Source: Petunia secreta
Taxonomy: Eukaryota; Streptophyta; Magnoliopsida; Solanales; Solanaceae
Direction of reading: 5' to 3'
DNA: 64,000 nt
Assembly: GCA_029990175.1 (NCBI GenBank)
Contig: JARKIP010000030.1
Span: 18,191,501 to 18,255,500 of the forward strand
How positions within the stretch are numbered: position 1 is the first letter of the stretch; every line of letters starts with the position of its first letter. The notes below the pieces were generated by a model. It was not told the origin of the DNA, did not search any database, and saw only the letters and a list, made by a program, of their open reading frames with translations. Shown here piece by piece: positions 23,622-33,584 of the stretch. The position numbers were made by a program, and so were the translations under genes.

Positions 23622-23834
23622 CTACAACCCGTCCCAACCAAAATTTAAAAAAATAATAATAAATCAACCTGAGGAATATAAAAAAATGTGTACACATATT
23701 ATTTACGTGTACACATATTACTTTATGTGTACACATCATGAACACATCGATAATATGTGTACACGTAATTAATATGTGTACACATATAATTATATCTGTA
23801 CATACAGAAAGGAAATCGTTAAATAATCACTAAC
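23622..23834 (-). repeat. Ulp-gene intron 2 with palindromes
   Basis: The intron runs from CCG|GTTAGT to TTGTAG|GTTG on the minus strand. About 23685-23800 is a run of ATGTGTACACAT copies. Confidence 0.8.
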
Positions 23835-24704
23835 CGGGTTATCAACATGGCGAAGGATTTGAACACAGTCCCTCTCCTGCTTTGTAGGGATCCATCTTAA
23901 CATTCTTGGTTCTGTAGGGTTTTCATCATATCCAGGGTGCCGAAGGGATGGAATGGCTTCATATGCCCATGCAACGAATGCCCATGGGAAGCCATAGAGG
24001 TTGTATCCTTTCTTTTCTACGTTCATTGGGGCGACAAGGCTCTGTATTGTCATCTCAAAGCTTTTTCTTCCCCAAGGATACTTTGCAAAGTACGTGGTGG
24101 GCCTAGAAGCTAAACAGACAAACAAAGGATCGATACTCGTACGCAAATCCTTTGAGCATAAGATTGAATGCGCAAACCAAGCGAGGGAAAGTCGATACTT
24201 TGTTCTTGAATCAAGATCACTATGCTCTATAATATTCAACAGCTCACCTCCTGAAACAGCTCTTTTTCCTCCATTCTTCTCGATTAAAACGTCCCACATC
24301 GATTGCCCCTTCTCTTTCACATCCTCCAAATAAAGATCACTGGGGTAATTGTGGCATGACAATCCCGTCATTATTGCAAATTCATTCATGCCAAACTGAG
24401 CAGGAAGTCCATTGAATTTGACCCACAACTCCATCTTCTTCTTGCATGTTATGGTCCGCAATCGAAGCCCATGGACTAATCTTGGAGGAAAAATTGCTTT
24501 ATCACTTAGCTCATGCAAGTGCCCAAACACTGATTTTTTAAACTCATCATAATATTCCAATTTTATCAAGGCATCTCTCAACCTCTTCATATCCCCAGCA
24601 AGGGAGGATCTTTGTGTGACCTTGATCACGGTGAACTCTCCTTGCTCCTCCATAAACGTCCTGAGATTCACATCAGGCTGGAAAGTCACAGTGCCCTCCT
24701 CAAC

Positions 24705-24899
24705 CTGCAATGAATTGATTTAGAGATATTGATTAGTTAAATGTTTTCAAACGTCATCTATTACAGTACATATAAGAATAAAGTCTACACGTAATAAATA
24801 TGTGTACACATATTACTGATGTGTACACATATTTGTAATATGTGTACACATATTTATTACGTGTAGACTTTATTTAAATGTGTGCACATAAACAATTAC
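24705..24899 (-). repeat. Ulp-gene intron 1 with palindromes
   Basis: The intron runs from GAG|GTAATT to TTGCAG|GTTG on the minus strand. About 24785-24890 holds ATGTGTACACAT copies, framed by an inverted pair of AAGTCTACACGTAATAAATA. Confidence 0.8.
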
Positions 24900-25763
24900 C
24901 TCTGCTGGGGCTGCTGCCTCAACAGATCTTGCAGCATTAACTCCTTCAACAATCGTCTCCTCATCATCATCATCAACTTTATCATCACCAGCCTTATCCT
25001 CAGTCTTTATAGCATCATTATCCCCAACATTACCCTCAGTCTCCACAAGATTATCATCCATATCCTGTGCCATACTCTCTAACAACATCTTCCATCTACT
25101 CGTAGCAGCACGTTTTTCTTCTGTTTCTTTTTCCCCACCAGCACCTTCTAGTCCTTGTTCTCCACCAGCACCTTCAACACCTTGTTCTTCTTGATTATCC
25201 CTCCCACTAACACTAGCACCACCTTCTTCTCTTTCTCTATCACCTCCACTACCACTAACAGCTTTTCCACTAGCTTCTCCTCCACCACTTCCAATAGCAA
25301 CAACTTGTTGTCCTCCTTCTCCTCCATCACTTCCACCAACACCTCCTTCTTTTTGTACTCCACTAGCATCAACACCTTGTTCTTCTCGATTATCCCTCCC
25401 ACTAACACTAGCACCACCTTCTTCTCTTTCTCTTTCACTATCACTAACAACTTTTCCACCAGCTTTTTCTCTATCACCAGTCTCAGTCTCTCTTTCATCT
25501 ACTCTCTCCACATTCTCTCCACTATCTATAAGTGCTGCTTGTTGATTAACTTCTCCAAGGATTTTATTAACGTCTACACGTGCACACATATCTATACTCG
25601 CCTGGCTCTCAGATTGGACCTCATTTGATCGTTCTCTACCGCTGGAAGCTCTCGTTCTTTTGCTAGCCTGTTCAGAAGTGTCGCTTCTTTCATCACGTAG
25701 CCTTTTGCCACCCCTGTTAGTGTTACCACTAGGCTTCCCACGACGTGTGCTAACCATTGTATC

Positions 25764-26338
25764 TGCAAAGCATATAAAGAGAATACATCAAGTAAGATTA
25801 AACGAACACAGCTTCCAACTGAATTACATCTGGGCAGGTGCAGACACATCAAGAATATGGATGTGTACACATATACTTATATGTGTACACATATTATTAA
25901 TATGTACACACATCAAGAATATGTGTAAAAATAATATAGCTTTTTCGAACATCATTTACTGTGTACACACATCAAGAATATGTGTACACATATTGTTATA
26001 TGTGTACACATATAACAGTATGTGTACAAATAAAAAATACGTGTACAGATCTTGCAGATCTGTGCCCATTTTTCAGATGCGTACTCATTTTTTGTTACAC
26101 TTCTGCAAAGATGTGTACACATTTGCAAATATGTTTACACATATTTCAGATGTTTACACATATTGTTTTCGTGAGAACCGAAGACACGATATAAATCAGT
26201 GTATTCTGGGTTTTCAAATGAATTTGCACCAGAAAATCTATACACAAACTCAGAAAATAAACCCAAACCAGAAAAACGAAACAAGGATTTTCAAACGAAC
26301 CATATTCTTGTTTTTGCTTTAAAAAAGTTGAAAAAGTA
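25764..26338 (-). repeat. Ulp-gene 5'-UTR intron with palindromes
   Basis: On the minus strand a probable donor AATAG|GTACTT near 26338 and the acceptor TTTGCAG|ATACA just before the ATG frame this segment. About 25855-26165 is rich in ATGTGTACACAT and decayed copies (ATGTTTACACAT). Apparent frames here are translations of the repeat. Confidence 0.7.
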
Positions 26339-26716
26339 CCTATTTTAAGTTGATGAACGGAAATATGCAACAATCGATCTTGAATCACAACAAATTCGAC
26401 GGAAATCGAAGAAAACAAGAAGAAAATCGATGGTGAACAGTTGTGTTTTTTGAATTTGCAAGAGGAGAGAGAACAGAGAGAAATGGATGAGTATGATGGT
26501 TTGGGTTTGGGAAAGTGTAATAGTGTCAGTGCAAGTGGGGAGAGAGAGAGTCTGATTTTGCTTTCACTTTTTCCAACTTTTAATATTTGCTGTTTGGTCC
26601 CTACGCCAATTAATTAACCCTCTAATGACACACAGGCAATAAAAAAAATGATTAAAAAATTGAAATCCCCTTTCCTTCTTTAAAGACTTGGGAGGTCCCT
26701 AAGCCTCTTTCTTCAC

Positions 26717-26725
26717 AAGAGTCTA
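26717..26725. repeat. Right 9-bp target duplication of the 10-kb MULE
   Basis: AAGAGTCTA, identical to 16638-16646. Confidence 0.85.
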
Positions 26726-26944
26726 TTTGCTAAGGAAATAAAAACGATTATGCCAAATAAAGAAACAAAGAAAAAACTTACTGAATATCGAAAATAGGGT
26801 TAATCGTTGTAGAGAAGCTTCAATTCAGTTTAGGTTCTCCTCATAGTTTTTTCGTTCGCACGTTAGGAAAAAAAATATTTAACTTGTAATGTGGTGTATT
26901 TAGGCAAACGGATAAATGTTAATTTCTATTTTTGTACTGTATTA

Positions 26945-27155
26945 CTCCATTTAAAAAAGGATCAACCTATTTCTTTTTAAGTCTGTTTCAAAAAGAATGC
27001 ATCTTTCTAAATTTGGAAAGAAATTTTCACTTTTACTCATTGTAGCCACACAAATATCTATAACTTATTTTAGACCACAAGTTTTAAAAGTTTTACCTTC
27101 TTTATTAAACTCCGCACAAAGTTAAATGGGCTCATCTAAAGTGGAACGGAGGGAG
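26945..27155. mobile_element. Stowaway-like MITE
   Basis: Ends CTCCATTTAAAAA and AACGGAGGGAG with TA on both outer sides, as in Stowaway (Tc1/mariner-type) MITEs. About 210 bases without coding content. Confidence 0.7.
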
Positions 27156-27229
27156 TAGTATTTATTAAATCATGGAACTCACAAACAAGTAAAAATTTCG
27201 TGTAGGGGCCTGTTTGGCGCGCGCTAATT

Positions 27230-27790
27230 GATTTGTAGCCGTCAAAAATAAATTCGCTGAGAAATAGCCACCTTCGGACAAATTCGAGTATTTATACTGG
27301 GAAGCTTCAGTAAACTAACCCCAGTATAAAATACTGGGGCTTTGAACAAGTTTTGTTCAAGGCCCCAGCATTTTGTTATGGGACTTTGTATAAAACTTCA
27401 GTCCCATAACAAAATAATGGGATTTATCCCTTTGATGAGACCTTTTTTTTATGGGAATAAATCCCATTATTTTGTTATGGGATAAAGTCCCATAACAAAA
27501 TAATGGGACCATAACAAAATAATGGGACCTTTGAACATGTTAGTTCAAGGTCCCATTATTTTGTTATGGGATTATTTTGTTATGGGACTTCTTCAGTCCC
27601 ATAACAAAATACATGGGCTTTGAACAAGTTTTATTCAAAGCCCCAGTATTTTGTTACGGGAGTCTGGGGTGTTTTTCTAATGCTAATGGAGCTTAAGTGT
27701 GCGTGCAAATTTTTGGCTATTCTTCAATAAATTTGGAAACGGTGGATAGTCCCCAAGAACCGCGTCCAAAAATGGCTACTGATCAAAATT
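27230..27790. repeat. Foldback region of nested inverted repeats
   Basis: From 27310 to 27665 the sequence is an interlaced set of palindromes: CCCCAGTATAAAATACTGGG, GAACAAGTTTTGTTC, and many copies of CCCATAACAAAATAATGGG in both orientations. The outer parts (GTAGCCGTCAAAAA on the left, TTTTTGGACG...CAGTAGCC in reverse on the right) look like degenerate terminal inverted repeats of a MITE or MULE derivative. No gene. Confidence 0.7.
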
Positions 27791-28920
27791 ACACCACAAA
27801 CAACATTTTCATGGGCCCAATCTAAGGTACTGAGCGAAAGTCCCACGGATATTTAATTTTTAATACTTTATACATTAATTTAATTGACAATAATAAAAAA
27901 TACATAAAAAATGAACACTAGATATAAATCTAGAAAATTCATGAAAATAATTGATAATTTCACTGACATGTATATAAATTTTTCAAATGAAAACACCTAT
28001 TATATTTACCATCCGTTAACACCAAATTATGTATTAGAAAAAAGCACGAGCAGCTCAAGAATGAAAATCGAACATAACGTTAAGTACAAGCATGGAATAG
28101 AGTCAAAATTCAAGAATATAGTCACATCTTCATTTATGCTTTAGAAGAAAAAATTCAAGACAAGTACATTGAAGAGAATCAAGACTTTTCCTTTTATTAG
28201 AGAAGATATCGTGAAGTCCGGAAAAAAAGAGAATTAAAAATTAAGAAAACTTTGACTAGGAAAAAGGTTAAAACTTTACAAATAAGTCTTTTTCTTAACT
28301 TTTAAGAATTTACAAAAAATGACTTTCTATTATTTGAGATTTGTTTAGTATTTATTTTCTTTTGAAGAGGATTTCGAGGCACACGCCCATGCACAAAACA
28401 CTCATCTCACGCCTAGGCGAACACCCCAACTTTTGGGGCTACACTTTTAGGTACTTTCTCCCCCAAGACTGCCTCGAAACAAAATGCTTACGCCTTGCCC
28501 CGATGTTTGCCTCAAATTCGCCTTTGAAAACACAGCTCACAAAACATACTCATGTACTCGTTGTTGTTTATACTAAATGAATAGAATATCATGTGTGTGT
28601 AATACACTTTATTTATGAAATCATGATTAGTTAATATAGATTCTAGCTATGATAAATTAAGATAGTTGTGTAAATTCTTATTGCAGTAAGTTCAACATAA
28701 ATAAATTTATAGGTTATTTCAGACATGACTTGTTTACTCATAATATTTAATTGCTTAATTTCACTTTTTCACCCCTTCCCTCTTTAGAAGGATGAGTAGT
28801 AGTTGATATAGGCTAACTCGAATTTTCAACCTATCGATTGATAATAGAAATACTCATTTTCACTTGGCCTTCCATTTGCCACCTAATTACTTAATATCAT
28901 GGTGAAAGTGCAAATGGATT
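27791..28920. other. Intergenic, no gene seen
   Basis: AT-rich sequence. Two short open frames (near 27911 and 28341) have no recognisable protein character. Confidence 0.5.
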
Positions 28921-29123
28921 AGCCCGTTTGCATGAGCTTATTATAAGTAGCTTAAGCCATAAGTTGCTTATAAGTCATTTTTGAGAAGTTAGGATTTTTT
29001 CCTAACTTCTAACTTTTGGATTGTTTTAAGCACATAAGTGCTTATTAGCCCATGACTTCTTAAGTTATCAAATACTTATTAATGAACTTATAAGCACATA
29101 TGTACTTTTAAGCCAAATGGGCT
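28921..29123. mobile_element. MITE with AGCCCRTTTG ends
   Basis: AGCCCGTTTGCAT at the left and GCCAAATGGGCT at the right are inverted copies around about 200 bases that contain further TTATAAG/CTTATAA repeats. Non-coding. Confidence 0.65.
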
Positions 29124-29799
29124 CTAGAACTTTACTCGTGATCGTCATCTTCACTTTTTTCGTATTGTTGCATTATTGGTTATTCTCTCTCTTCCTCTTT
29201 TTCTTTTGGTTTGGGTAAGCAAAAGTTTTATGAAAATACTACTTTTTTTCTTTCTATTTTTTTCTGGTTTCATAGTGCAGTGAAGTTTTATAAGGATCTA
29301 ACTTGTATAGTTGCAAAAAATTTCACCTAGTAGCCTCAATAAGAGGTGGTCTTACCTAATTGCCCCCCACTTAGAAATATTTTAACTAAATGTCCTCCAT
29401 ATCATCCACCCCTCTGGGAAAGGATTCTTTTGCCCCTGACTAAACCTAATTCACATTGAACGTATTTCTTTCTCTATTTTCCAGTTTCTTTCCTTGTTTC
29501 TTCTTTGTGTGCTGAAGATTTACGAGTTTGTTTTTCTCTCTTTTTCGTATGTTTATTTTATGTTGTTCTATTATTTTTTCTTTAAAATGTAATTTTTATT
29601 TCGCTAATGATTTATCTGTATTTATTTTTTCTTGTAATTTATTTTTATACTTATTGTTTATATTTATCTGTTAGTTTGTTTTGCATTTGGATGGATGATC
29701 GTTGAATTAAGTTTGAGCTTCACTTGTTTTTGGTTGATTACGGTGATTTGAAGGTTTTTACTGGTATAGCTATTAGATTTTGTTGTTGCTCATTGTTTA

Positions 29800-30250
29800 G
29801 AGCTTAAAGTCTTGGCCATGGCCAAGAGTTGCATAGAATTTTTCTTCAAGTTGTTTATTGCATTAGTTTTTAAAGTCTTGGCTATTGCCAATATTTGCAG
29901 AGATGTTTCGTGTAAGTTGTCGCTTCCTGCAGCACTTAGAGTCTTGGCTATTGCCAAGAGTTGCAAAGACTTTGTCTGCAAGTTGTTCACTACAATAGAG
30001 GTAAAAGTCTTGCCAATTGCCAATACTTTTAGAGATTTATAGTGTAAGGTCCCCCTTGCATCAGAACTTAAAATCTTGGCTATTGTCAAGAGTTTCAGAG
30101 ACTTTTTCTGCAAGTTTGTTGCTGCAATATAGGTAAAAGTGTTGGCAATTGCCAATAATTGTAAAGACTAGTTCTACAAGTTTCCCCTCACACTACAGTT
30201 TAGAGTGTTGGCTACTGTCAATAGTTGCAGAGACTTTTTTCTGTAGTTTG
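29800..30250. repeat. CTTGGC-N4-GCCAAG repeat cluster, left
   Basis: Copies of CTTGGCTATTGCCAAGAG and decayed forms recur about every 60-70 bases, interleaved with GCAGAGACTTTTTCTGCAAG. The core is a 6-bp stem with a 4-base loop. Confidence 0.8.
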
Positions 30251-30487
30251 CTCTTTTCATCAGTCATGCATTCTGTAGTTGTTGCTGTGTTTTTCAGTTG
30301 TCTTTGCTTTTGGCCTGTTGACTTTGAAATATGGTAATGACATAGGAATTTTTCAGCATATTAATCATGAATTTATGATGGCACTTTGTAATGAATGTTT
30401 CCTTGTCTTTACTTGTTGTTTTATTATCATACTATTTTTTGTAATTTTATTTGTTGAATATGCATATTTTATCTTTTGTTCCTATAG

Positions 30488-30945
30488 GAAGGAGATCAAA
30501 ATTTTAAGTTTGAGCACTGGTTTGATGCCAAAGGTTCTTGGGGTGGTGATGTGAAGTATAGTAGTTTGGTTAGTAAATTTTTGAGGGAGCGGCAATTGAC
30601 GTTGTTGAAAGGTGGAGTTTTCGGCAAATTTATGGAGTATTTTTATATATGGTCTTTTCATTATTGTTTCATTATTTTGTTATTATGTGTTGTCATTGTT
30701 ATTTTTTTAAAATTTTACAGGTAATGGATATTGAATCTTCTGATCATGATCATGTGCATTTAGATGTGGTGGATGATTTTATAAGTCAACCAAGATTTTC
30801 TGATGAAGGTGCCAGGAAGAGGCAAAAATGCGATGTGGGCGATGAATTTCTAAATTTTCGTTTGTTACCTCCATTGCAAGATGATCCGTGTAGTAGTCCA
30901 AATAAGACTTTTAGTACTGCAAAAGAGTTAGAGAAAGCTGATGAG
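30488..30945 (+). pseudogene. DUF1985-type Ulp gene remnant
   Basis: After the acceptor TCCTATAG, an open stretch from 30488 reads EGDQNFKFEHWFDAKGSWGG, then SKFLRERQLTLLKGG and VFGKFMEY. The last part resembles the KSVFGHLHELSD region of DUF1985 in the 10-kb element. A second exon from about 30721 (acceptor TTTTACAG) reads VMDIESSDHDHVHLDVVDDF and ends in a stop at 30945. The start and the peptidase domain are missing, so this is a deletion remnant. I am confident about the exon style and less so about the domain. Confidence 0.5.
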
Positions 30946-31059
30946 TAGTTTTAATTACGTGTGTTTCATATTTACTCTGTTTTTTATGTTTATGTAAACA
31001 AGTACAGTTGGATGTTTGATATTTTTGTTATTTTAAAGACTGGAGTTGTTTTGAATTGG

Positions 31060-32640
31060 ATGAGATGGAAGTGTTAGCAATTGCAAGACTTCAAGGCTTT
31101 TTAGTTGTTGTGGGGTGAAGGGATTAGATGGAAAGTCTTGCCAATAGGCAAGACTTAAATTCTCCAAGTCTGATATTATATAATTAATTTAAAATTGATA
31201 AATAATTCGTGGAGGGTTGTGCTGGTAATGTTTTTGCCAAGACTTGGTGGAAATTTAGTTGTCAATACTATTGTCTATGGCAAGACTTCAAGGCAACTTA
31301 ATTATTTCTAACATTAAAGTCGATAAATAAGTTTCAGTAGGAAGTCTTACCATTTGCCAAGACTTTGCGTCAAGTTAAATTGAATTGGTTATCTGTATGA
31401 GTGTAAAGTCTTGGCTATAGCCAAAAGTTCAGTTTATTGATAATATTAACTTTCCAATCACGTTTGATTTTTAAAAATATTTATAATCAACAACTGTCCT
31501 TCATTTTGATTCAACACCATGCTATGGTCAGCTTCATTCACAAAGAATTCACATGTACTTGTGGCGGTGGCGGTGGTGGTGTTATTGACATGTCATTCAT
31601 TTTAATAACTTCTACTATGAAGCTGGATTTTCTGAAATTGTCATCATTCTTCAGCAGATACATTCAAGTCATAAGTTCTTGATCATTTGTTACCATCATG
31701 CCTCTGCACGTTTCAAGATTCGTGTCAAACCTTATCTTTGCTTCACTTTCATCAGTGTTGATGCTTAGAGCATTACAAATTTATTTTTCAAATGCCTGGT
31801 AGGTTATACCGTCTTCAACAAGTATCAATTTTATATCATGGTTGATGTATTTGCTGTTTGCATCCCAATTCCCATTATAATCTATATAAATGCAGCGAAT
31901 CACCATAGTGGTAATCCTGCACATAATCAAGACAAATAATATGCTTTAATAGAAGCAGGATCATCGGTAAAAGTGTTGCCCTTTTCTGGGCTTAAGGTCT
32001 TGCAAAGAAGTCTCTCTTAGGTGCCTATTGCACCAGAGCTGCAACTCTTGGCAATAGCCAAGACTTGGAGAGACTTTGTCTGCAAGCCTCCCATAGTAAC
32101 AGTCTTTAAGTGTTGACAATAGGCAAGAAGTCTCTCCTAGGTGCCTATTGCACCAGAGCTGCAACTCTTGGCAATAGCCAAGACTTGCAGAGATTTTGTG
32201 TGCATGCCCCTCATAACAACAGTTTGAAAATCTTGGCAATAGCCAAGAAGTTTCTCTTAGGTGCTTATTCCACCAGAGTTACAACTCTTGGAAATAGCCA
32301 AGACTTGCAGAGACTTTGTCTGCAAGTCTCCCATAGCAACAGGTCTGAAAGTCTTGGCAATAGCCAAGAAGTCTTTGCTTTGTGCTTATTACACCAGAGC
32401 TACAAGTCTTGGCAGAGAATTTTTCTGCAAGTACCCCATTGAAACAGGTCTGTAAGTCTTGGCAATAGGAAAAAAGTGTCTACAAGGACCCCATTGCATC
32501 AGAGCTGCAAGTCTTGGTTGTAGCCCCTCATTGCAATGGGGTTGAAAGTCTTGGCAATAAGCAATAACTTTGTACAAGTCTCCCATTGCACCAGAGCTTA
32601 AACTACTGTCAATAAGCCAAGACTTTTCCAGAATTGATAG
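31060..32640. repeat. CTTGGC-N4-GCCAAG repeat clusters, right
   Basis: About 31060-31430 holds scattered copies. About 31985-32620 holds a regular array in which CTTGGCAATAGCCAAG alternates with an 'AGAGACTTTGTCTGCAAG / TTGCACCAGAGCTGCAA' spacer at a period near 60. The frames here are translations of the repeat and not genes. Confidence 0.85.
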
Positions 32641-33091
32641 ATTTTTTTGTTTAATGAAAGTGCATATTACAGTTACTGTAATCAATCTAATGTCATGTGT
32701 TTTTTGATTATTATGAATAAAAACCATATCTCGTTTGGTTTATATAGAATTTTAACTAAAGTTAAGCATAATATAAATGAAATTATAAAGAAATTAATCA
32801 AACTGTTAGTAAAATTCAATAGCAATTTGAAGAAATCTTACAGTGAACCTTTATTTGAACGGAGCAATTTCTGAAAGGAATGGGTCTTTAGGGTTGTTGT
32901 GATCGCGTGAATAGTGAAAAGGAAGGGGATGGACTGTGCGCGTCTTTTTATTGGTTTGTAGGGGGTATTTTGGTCCGAAAAAAGTTTTATTAAACTAATG
33001 AGGACATTTTTGCTAAACATCTGTTAGTGAGGTCAATTTGGCAAACCATTGCTTCCGGTAGTATATTTTTGCAATTCGCCCTGTATAGTTG

Positions 33092-33584
33092 AACCTTAGT
33101 TCATAGATCAATGAAGGACTTTAAGTCATTTTCTCCTTTTAAGCTTTAAGAGCCACTACCTTAACAAACACTTCAAAATTTATTTTGCCTTATTTATTCG
33201 CAAGTAAATATCACTTCTTTCTGTTAAAAATTCTATATTTAATGAACATACATATTATAATCTAATTATATATAGATGTTATTATCAATTAAAGAGTCTA
33301 TTTTTCAGATTTAATAAAATATTTTGGGCTACAAAAATATCATTAAGGGTGGATAACAATATACTAATTATACTACAGATTTATTTACAGTAAATTAGCA
33401 ATAAAATACATGTTATAAAAAGTAACATACTTTTTTCTATACCTTAAATAATACTACTAGTATAGTACTAAATGAAGTTAAAAACTTGTATGTATGTTTG
33501 TTCTTTCTGTCATTTCAAATTTAGGGTGTTTTATTAAAGCACCCTGGGCAGAAGAAGGAAGTAGGAATTGGGGGGAGCAAATCA
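33092..33584. other. Cyclin H upstream region
   Basis: AT-rich DNA between the MULE target duplication and the cyclin H start. The MULE inserted about 0.5 kb upstream of the gene. No clear TATA box can be assigned. Confidence 0.5.

Larger units (their letters stand above)
22076..25757 (-). pseudogene. DUF1985/Ulp1-like protease gene of the MULE, 4 coding exons
   Basis: Exon 1 (25757-24900) starts MVSTRRGKPSGNTNRG, a basic nuclear-type stretch, followed by long Gly/Glu-rich degenerate repeats (EGGASVSGRDN occurs twice). Exon 2 (24704-23835) is a DUF1985 domain (SVFGHLHELSDKAIFPPRLV, NEFAIMTGLSC, SLAWFAHSILC). Exon 3 (23621-22800) is charged and holds a CSSCKLCEVCKEEK cysteine cluster. Exon 4 (from 22584) enters the C48 peptidase domain, with RHYLTCVFL for the catalytic His region and IELYDCN for the Asp region. 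All three introns are bounded by GT-AG, keep phase 0 and are packed with palindromes. A T8 run near 22462 shifts the frame by one. The expected DCG cysteine block after FKHLPEAIL is absent. The family would process SUMO or ubiquitin-like tags; here activity is doubtful. Confidence 0.82.
16647..26716. mobile_element. Ulp1-carrying Mutator-like element (Kaonashi/KI-type MULE), about 10 kb
   Basis: The element starts GGGTCCTTTGGGTGAG and ends in the reverse complement of GTGAAGAAAGAGGCTTAG, each directly abutting AAGAGTCTA. Although the first 17 bases differ, the two ends then align without gaps for some 35 bases (AGGGAC, later AAAGAA..AAAGGGGA), so these are divergent terminal inverted repeats. 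Inside are a plus-strand MuDR-type transposase (17567-20376), a small minus-strand coiled-coil gene (21714-21926) and a minus-strand DUF1985/Ulp1-like gene (22076-25757). This gene set matches the known class of MULEs that carry Ulp1-like proteases. Transposase and protease genes converge. Both major genes have single-base frameshifts, so this copy may be inactive or carry assembly errors. Confidence 0.85.
29313..33081. mobile_element. 3.8-kb Ulp-type MULE derivative with CTTGGC-N4-GCCAAG repeats
   Basis: The 9-bp (10-bp if one more matching base is counted) direct repeat TGTATAGTT lies at 29304-29312 and 33082-33090. The ends are inverted copies: GCAAAAAATTTCACC with GGTCTTACCTAATTGCCC at the left, and GCAAAAATATACTACC with GGTTTGCCAAATTGACC in reverse at the right, both leading to AAATGTCCTC. 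The right end has nine extra terminal bases. Inside are remnants of a DUF1985-type gene and long stretches of a short inverted repeat. There is no transposase, so it is non-autonomous. Confidence 0.72.

Noticed and set aside
23169..23648. Ser/Pro-rich plus-strand frames opposite the Ulp gene (also 25155-25628)
   Set aside because: Shadow frames of the acidic, Glu/Gly-rich coding strand.
17283..26165. CRISPR-like array, because a short palindrome recurs at regular spacing
   Set aside because: Plant nuclear DNA, repeats of 12 bases, AT-rich spacers that are not unique, and position in spliced introns.
25660..26322. A 220-residue plus-strand frame and similar frames at 19065-19445, 19570-19676 and 22453-22746
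   Set aside because: They read through ATGTGTACACAT repeats (giving MCTHI/VYTY-like peptides) and are not proteins.
31961..32727. Long frames with repeated LGNSQDLQRF or CQELQLWCNRHL
   Set aside because: They are translations of the CTTGGC-N4-GCCAAG repeat on either strand.
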